Of a DNA stretch of 64,000 nt, positions 59,244 to 64,000 are shown piece after piece. A program made the translations under genes and the position numbers. Positions within the stretch are counted from its first letter, which is position 1; every line of letters starts with the position of its first letter. Origin of the DNA: Marinobacter fonticola (GTDB lineage Bacteria > Pseudomonadota > Gammaproteobacteria > Pseudomonadales > Oleiphilaceae); contig NZ_CP043042.1 in NCBI RefSeq assembly GCF_008122265.1, forward strand, positions 1,426,001 through 1,490,000, written 5' to 3'. A model generated the notes under the pieces. The model saw only the letters and a program-made list of their open reading frames with translations. It ran no database searches and had not been told where the DNA came from.

Positions 59244-61628
59244 ATGTCCAACCCCAAGCACGACAAAGGCGAACACTACTTTTCGTCGCCTAATGCCGAG
59301 CCGTTTCTCGAACGTCTGATTTTCAACAATCGGGCGATTATCCTGATCGCGTTCCTGCTTTTAACCGTTTTTCTTGGCTACAACGCCGTCAAGATTCAGC
59401 CGGATGCGAGTTTTGAGCGGATGATTCCGCTCGAGCATCCCTACATCGTCAACATGCTCGAACACCGTGACGATTTGGAAAACCTCGGTAACTTCGTCCG
59501 TATCGCCGTCGAGGTGGAAGAGGGCGATATCTTTACCAAGGAGTACATGGAAACCCTGAAGGCCATTACCGATGAGGTCTTCTTCCTGCCCGGGGTGGAC
59601 CGGTCCGGCCTGAAGTCGGTCTGGACACCCAACGTTCGCTGGGTGGAAGTGACCGAGCAGGGGTTTCAGGGCGGCACAGTCATTCCGGATGACTACGATG
59701 GTTCTCGGGAAAGCCTGGAGCAGTTGCGCCAGAATATCTTGCGCTCCAACGAGGTTGGCCGCCTGATTTCGGACAACTTCAGGTCCACGATCGTCTACGC
59801 GCCGCTGTATGAAACTAACCCCGAAACCGGGGAAGCACTGGATTACGCTGCGTTTTCGCAACAGCTCGAAGAAAAGATTCGTCAGAAATACGAAGAACAG
59901 AACCCTGATATCGAGATCCACATCGTCGGCTTTGCCAAGAAGGTCGGCGACTTAATCGAGGGTATCGGGTCGATCGCCTGGTTTGCCGGTATCACCATTG
60001 TCCTCACGACAGTTCTGTTGTTCTGGTATTCACGCTGTATCGCCGGCACGCTGGTGCCTGTTTTCTCTTCCATTGTGGCCGTATTCTGGCAGTTGGGTAT
60101 CCTGCGCCTGCTGGGCTATGGGCTGGACCCGTACTCGGTACTGGTCCCTTTCCTCGTATTCGCTATCGGTATCAGTCACGGCGTACAGGTGGTCAACGCC
60201 ATGGCCAGCGAAGCCGCCAAGGGCTTCGATCCACTGACGTCAGCGCGGCTGGCTTTCCGGGCGCTCTATATTCCCGGCATGCTGGCCCTGGTGTCCGATG
60301 CCTTCGGCTTCCTGACCCTGCTGTTCATCGAAGTTGACGTTATACGCGACCTGGCCGTTGCGGCCGGTATCGGTGTCGCTGTCATTATCGTGACGAATCT
60401 GGTCTTGCATCCGCTGATTATGTCTTACATTGGCATTACCAAGGGCGGTGTGAACCACGTCCAGCGGCACGGCGAGAAGGAAGACCGCAAGTGGCGCGTC
60501 ATGTCCTATTTCTCGCATCCGGGCGTCGCGCCGATTTCGTTGCTGATTGCCATGCTCGGCCTGGGTCTGGGTTTCTACTACAAGCAGGACCTGAAGGTGG
60601 GCGATCTCGACCAGGGCGCTCCGGAGCTGCGTGCGGATTCCCGCTACAACCTGGATAACAAGTACATCATCGAGAACTACTCCTCCAGTGCGGACATCCT
60701 GGTAGTCATGGTGGAAACGCAAAAGGAGCAATGCACCCAGTATGAGGTGCTGACGGCCATGGATCGTCTGCAGTGGGAGCTGCAGAATACCCCGGGCGTT
60801 CAGTCGTCGGTATCGCTGGCGGACGTATCGAAGGTGGTGACCAAGGCCCTCAATGAGGGCAATTGGAAGTGGTTCGAGATTTCTCGCAATCAGACCATTA
60901 TCAATGCGTCGATCCGTGAGGCGCCGAGCGGGTTGATCAACACCGACTGCAGTCTGACCCCGGTGCTGGTGTTCCTGGAAGACCACAAAGCGGAAACCCT
61001 GCGCACGGTTGTGGATGTGGTGGAGGACTTTGCCGGCGAGCACAGTAACGACGTGCACAACTTCAAGCTGGCCGCCGGTAATGCCGGTGTGGAAGCTGCG
61101 ACCAACGAGGTCATTTCCAAAGCCAAGAACCTGATGCTGATCTTCGTCTACGGCGTTGTGAGCTTGCTGTGCTTCCTGACCTTCCGCTCCATCCGGGCGG
61201 TGCTGTGCATCGTCATCCCGCTGGGCCTGACCTCTGTGCTGTGCGAAGCGATCATGGCGGTGTCCGGGATCGGCATCAAGGTGGCGACGTTGCCTGTTAT
61301 TGCCCTGGGCGTAGGTATCGGTGTGGATTACGGCATCTACATCTACACCAAGCTGGAAAAGTATCTGCTGGAAGGCAAGACTCTTCAGGACGCCTACTAC
61401 GAAACGTTGCGCTCGACCGGAAAGGCGGTCATCTTTACGGGTGTGACCTTGGGTCTTGGCGTGGTCACCTGGATTTTCTCGCCCATCAAGTTCCAGGCGG
61501 ATATGGGCTTCCTGCTGTTCTTTATGTTCCTCTGGAACATGATCGGCTCTATCTGGCTACTGCCGGCCCTGGCGCGGTTCCTGTTGCGTCCGGATCGAAT
61601 GGTAGCCAAGGCTAGGGCGGCCCGCTAG
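59244..61628 (+). CDS. RND/MMPL-family transporter
   Basis: A 794-residue inner-membrane transporter of the RND superfamily (MMPL-like). An N-terminal membrane helix (AIILIAFLLLTVFLGYNAV) is followed by a large periplasmic domain, a cluster of five membrane helices around residues 245-390, a second periplasmic domain and a final cluster near 630-785. GVGIGVDYGIYIYTK near 690 is a typical RND helix segment. No outer-membrane or adaptor gene is adjacent; DUF1329 and YCF48 proteins take their place. Substrate unknown, possibly a lipid or hydrocarbon-like compound. A strong terminator follows. Confidence 0.9.
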   Translation: MSNPKHDKGEHYFSSPNAEPFLERLIFNNRAIILIAFLLLTVFLGYNAVKIQPDASFERMIPLEHPYIVNMLEHRDDLENLGNFVRIAVEVEEGDIFTKEYMETLKAITDEVFFLPGVDRSGLKSVWTPNVRWVEVTEQGFQGGTVIPDDYDGSRESLEQLRQNILRSNEVGRLISDNFRSTIVYAPLYETNPETGEALDYAAFSQQLEEKIRQKYEEQNPDIEIHIVGFAKKVGDLIEGIGSIAWFAGITIVLTTVLLFWYSRCIAGTLVPVFSSIVAVFWQLGILRLLGYGLDPYSVLVPFLVFAIGISHGVQVVNAMASEAAKGFDPLTSARLAFRALYIPGMLALVSDAFGFLTLLFIEVDVIRDLAVAAGIGVAVIIVTNLVLHPLIMSYIGITKGGVNHVQRHGEKEDRKWRVMSYFSHPGVAPISLLIAMLGLGLGFYYKQDLKVGDLDQGAPELRADSRYNLDNKYIIENYSSSADILVVMVETQKEQCTQYEVLTAMDRLQWELQNTPGVQSSVSLADVSKVVTKALNEGNWKWFEISRNQTIINASIREAPSGLINTDCSLTPVLVFLEDHKAETLRTVVDVVEDFAGEHSNDVHNFKLAAGNAGVEAATNEVISKAKNLMLIFVYGVVSLLCFLTFRSIRAVLCIVIPLGLTSVLCEAIMAVSGIGIKVATLPVIALGVGIGVDYGIYIYTKLEKYLLEGKTLQDAYYETLRSTGKAVIFTGVTLGLGVVTWIFSPIKFQADMGFLLFFMFLWNMIGSIWLLPALARFLLRPDRMVAKARAAR

Positions 61629-61651
61629 GGCGCGCCCCACCAATCTCGAAA

Positions 61652-61674
61652 AAGCCCGCATTGCGGGCTTTTTT
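61652..61674 (+). terminator. rho-independent terminator after the RND gene
   Basis: AAGCCCGC (61652-61659) and GCGGGCTT (61663-61670) form a perfect 8-bp stem with a 3-nt loop, followed by a T-run to 61674. It also has an upstream A-run and can act in both directions. Confidence 0.9.
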
Positions 61675-61813
61675 GTTTTCCATCATGTAGTTAGCTAAGG
61701 TTAAAATCTTTATTTTATGTAACAATTAGTCTATGTTCTAAACTGAAAGAGACAACGGGCCGATACTCCTCGGACCTGGAACGAGTGACTTATAAAAGAA
61801 GGGAACGAATACA

Positions 61814-62797
61814 ATGGCACTTCGACTCAAGCTATCCACTTTTGCGCTGGCCACTGCGGTTGGTTTCGGTGCAGCGTCTGCCTCGGTTTCGGCGGCAGAG
61901 CAGCAGTTCGTGACCATCGGTACCGGTGGTGTGACCGGCGTGTACTACCCGGCGGGCGGTGCGATCTGTCGACTGGTGAACAAGGATCGCAAGGAGCACG
62001 GCATCCGTTGCTCGGTGGAAAGTACCGGTGGTTCCATCTACAACCTGAACGCAATTCGTCAGGGTGAGCTTGATCTGGCCGTCGCCCAGTCCGATTGGCA
62101 GTACCACGCCTATAATGGCACCAGCGAATTCAAAGATGACGGTCCCAACAAGAAGCTGCGGGCCGTGTTCTCCCTGCATCCCGAGCCGTTCACCGTGGTG
62201 GCGCGCAAAGATGCTAATATCAAGGAGTTCAAGGACCTGAAAGGCAAGCGCGTCAGCGTTGGCAACCCCGGTTCCGGCCAGCGCGCCACTGCAGAAGTGT
62301 TGATGGAGGAAATGGGGTGGGATATGAGCGCCTACTCCCTGGCAGCCGAGCTGAAAGCGGCTGAACAGTCCCAGGCTCTGTGTGACAACAAGATCGATGC
62401 CTTCTTCTATACCGTTGGCCACCCATCCGGCGCTATCAAGGAAGCAACAACGTCCTGCGACAGCGTGTTGGTTAACGTGGACAACGAGGCAACCAAAAAG
62501 CTGGTGGAAGAGAACCCGTACTACCGCGTAGCAACGATTCCGAGCGGCATGTACCGCGGTAATTCGGAAGACACCACCACCTTCGGTGTGGCTGCAACCT
62601 TCGTGTCCTCCGCCGACGTGCCGGAAGATGTGGTCTATGAGGTGGTCAAGGCCGTTTTCGAAAACTTCGACAGCTTCAAGCGCCTGCACCCGGCGTTTGA
62701 AAACCTGAAGAAGGAAGAAATGGCCACGGATGCGCTGAGTGCGCCGCTGCATCCCGGTGCGGTCAAGTATTACAAAGAAGCGGGCCTGATGGAGTAA
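61814..62797 (+). CDS. TAXI-family TRAP transporter solute-binding protein
   Basis: A 327-residue periplasmic solute receptor of the TAXI type. A signal peptide ([20 protein letters not shown]) ends near AAEQQ. The mature start [22 protein letters not shown] and the following [26 protein letters not shown] are diagnostic for TAXI proteins, as is [21 protein letters not shown]. Typical substrates are glutamate or dicarboxylates. It is paired with the fused TRAP permease gene 139 bp downstream. The hairpin between them may favour expression of the binding protein. Confidence 0.93.
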   Translation: MALRLKLSTFALATAVGFGAASASVSAAEQQFVTIGTGGVTGVYYPAGGAICRLVNKDRKEHGIRCSVESTGGSIYNLNAIRQGELDLAVAQSDWQYHAYNGTSEFKDDGPNKKLRAVFSLHPEPFTVVARKDANIKEFKDLKGKRVSVGNPGSGQRATAEVLMEEMGWDMSAYSLAAELKAAEQSQALCDNKIDAFFYTVGHPSGAIKEATTSCDSVLVNVDNEATKKLVEENPYYRVATIPSGMYRGNSEDTTTFGVAATFVSSADVPEDVVYEVVKAVFENFDSFKRLHPAFENLKKEEMATDALSAPLHPGAVKYYKEAGLME

Positions 62798-62849
62798 AGC
62801 CGGTTGGGCGGGGATAATCCTGCCCGCGGTTATTACTACCGGTTGGATC

Positions 62850-62903
62850 ACGGCTGTCCTAGTGCCCTGTTTATCGACAAAGCAGGACGCTCCGGACAGC
62901 CGT
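62850..62903 (+). other. intercistronic hairpin between TRAP receptor and permease genes
   Basis: ACGGCTGTCC (62850-62859) pairs with GGACAGCCGT (62894-62903), followed by TTTT. An inner CCTG...TTT / AAA...CAGG helix extends the stem. It may act as a partial terminator or mRNA stabiliser. Confidence 0.55.
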
Positions 62904-62936
62904 TTTGGTAAATCCCTCCTGAAAGGTCGTTTTTAA

Positions 62937-64000
62937 ATGGCGAATCGAGACAGTAAGTCATCCCAGGACAGCGCCTTGCAACTGTCTGATACCGAAGCGG
63001 TCATGCAGACGGAGACCGGTGGGCGCGCAGTGGCGGGTGTGCCCGGCGCCATTCTGTTCCTGGTGCCTGTCGCCTGGGCGTTGTTCCAGCTATGGATAGC
63101 GTCACCCCTTCCGTTCATTCTCGAAGTGGGTATTTTTAACTCCACGGAAACCCGTTCCATCCACTTGGCGTTTGCCATTTTCCTGGCTTTCTCCGCTTTC
63201 CCGATGCTCAAGGGAAAAGCGACCACCTACGTCCCGATTTACGACTGGGTTCTGGCCCTGCTGGCCGCATTCTCCGCTGCCTATATTTTCATCTTCTATG
63301 AAGAACTAGCGTCCCGCCCCGGCGCGCCGACCATGATGGATATGGTTGTGGCTCTGGGTGGTCTGGTACTGCTTATGGAAGCCACGCGACGTGCCTTGGG
63401 GCTGCCGCTGACTATCGTGGCGGGCTTTTTCATCTTTTATTCCCTGGCCGGTCCTTACATGCCCGATGTCATCGCGCATAAAGGCGCCAGCCTCGAGAAG
63501 CTTGCGGCCCACCAGTGGCTGGGTACCGAAGGTGTTTTCGGGGTGGCCCTGGGGGTTTCCACCAGCTTCGTATTCCTGTTTGTATTGTTCGGCGCTTTGC
63601 TTGAGAAGGCTGGGGCCGGCAACTATTTCATTAAGGTGTCTTATGCATTGCTGGGACACATGCGTGGTGGCCCGGCCAAGGCGGCCGTAGTGTCCAGTGG
63701 TCTGAGCGGCGTGATCTCGGGCTCGTCGATCGCTAACGTGGTAACGACCGGCACGTTTACCATCCCGCTGATGAAGCGCGTGGGCTTTCCGGCCAGTAAG
63801 GCCGGCGCCGTTGAAGTGGCCGCCTCGACGAACGGGCAGTTGACCCCGCCGATCATGGGCGCTGCGGCATTCCTGATGGTTGAATACGTCGGTATTTCCT
63901 ATCTGGAAGTGATCAAACACGCCATCCTGCCTGCTTTGATCTCCTATATCGCATTGATCTACATCGTGCATCTCGAAGCCTGCAAGTTGAAGATGCACGG
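62937..64000 (+). CDS. TRAP transporter fused permease (DctQM-like), 3' truncated by window
   Basis: The first 354 residues of a fused TRAP permease. An N-terminal hydrophilic stretch (about 1-40) is followed by four or five helices that correspond to the small DctQ-like part, including GAILFLVPVAWALFQLW. The DctM-like part begins near 170 with GVFGVALGVSTSFVFLFVLFGA and includes SSGLSGVISGSSIANVVTTGTFTIP and the AASTNGQLTPPIMGAAAFLM signature. ATG at 62937 follows AAAGG at 10 nt. The reading frame is still open at the last base of the window. Confidence 0.93.
   Translation, partial: MANRDSKSSQDSALQLSDTEAVMQTETGGRAVAGVPGAILFLVPVAWALFQLWIASPLPFILEVGIFNSTETRSIHLAFAIFLAFSAFPMLKGKATTYVPIYDWVLALLAAFSAAYIFIFYEELASRPGAPTMMDMVVALGGLVLLMEATRRALGLPLTIVAGFFIFYSLAGPYMPDVIAHKGASLEKLAAHQWLGTEGVFGVALGVSTSFVFLFVLFGALLEKAGAGNYFIKVSYALLGHMRGGPAKAAVVSSGLSGVISGSSIANVVTTGTFTIPLMKRVGFPASKAGAVEVAASTNGQLTPPIMGAAAFLMVEYVGISYLEVIKHAILPALISYIALIYIVHLEACKLKMH

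Noticed and set aside
61832..62851. 339-residue minus-strand frame opposite the TAXI gene.
   Set aside because: A GC-rich shadow frame. The plus strand encodes a clear TAXI protein with a signal peptide.

Overview
The window looks like chromosomal DNA of a GC-rich marine gammaproteobacterium. The block fdxA-mutS / pncC-recA, two AraC regulators beside fatty-acid enzymes, an acyl-ACP desaturase, a DUF1329/YCF48/RND cluster and a TAXI-type TRAP transporter would all fit Marinobacter or a close relative. That assignment is inferred from gene content; no search was run.

Layout. 1-14 kb: metabolic and regulatory genes (acyl-ACP desaturase, nitronate monooxygenase, MFS carrier, HI0933-like flavoprotein, pirin, Zn-alcohol dehydrogenase with a divergent AraC regulator, PhzF protein, MocR regulator, di-iron-like hydrolase, LysE exporter), ending in a 158-bp palindromic element with perfect 17-bp terminal inverted repeats. 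14-20 kb: ferredoxin fdxA, mutS, pncC and recA; recA has a clear LexA box and is preceded by a degenerate 17-nt tandem repeat. 20-30 kb: PilZ protein, Lon-like protease, AlkB-like dioxygenase, M23 peptidase, a FixJ/FixL-type two-component pair, MaoC hydratase and an AraC regulator. 30-34 kb: tRNA-Asp, a 28-residue very acidic microprotein, a second AraC regulator and fadH.

33.8-45.7 kb is a complete type I-E CRISPR-Cas locus: WYL regulator, cas3, cse1, cse2, cas7e, cas5e, cas6e, cas1, cas2, leader, and an array of 28 identical repeats with 27 spacers. It is an insertion in the 3' end of fadH. The last 492 bp of fadH occur in full on both sides of the locus, with one silent difference, and the ancestral fadH terminator now lies beyond the second copy. 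The array is cut inside what would be its 28th spacer. Recombination between the two copies would remove 12,436 bp and restore the old locus.

46-64 kb is ordinary chromosome again: a coiled-coil protein of unknown function, DUF1853, nadK, a metallophosphoesterase, glpG, DUF1315 and DUF2797 proteins, pepN, a DUF1329-YCF48-RND cluster, and a TAXI TRAP transporter whose permease gene runs off the window. Between glpG and the DUF1315 gene, on the minus strand, lies what looks like an iron-regulated small RNA: a TTGACA/TATCAT promoter overlapped by a strong Fur box, about 90 transcribed bases with three hairpins, and a rho-independent terminator. It resembles RyhB/PrrF in design but I see no sequence match to them.

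The two strongest leads are the fadH-flanked CRISPR-Cas island and the putative Fur-controlled sRNA.
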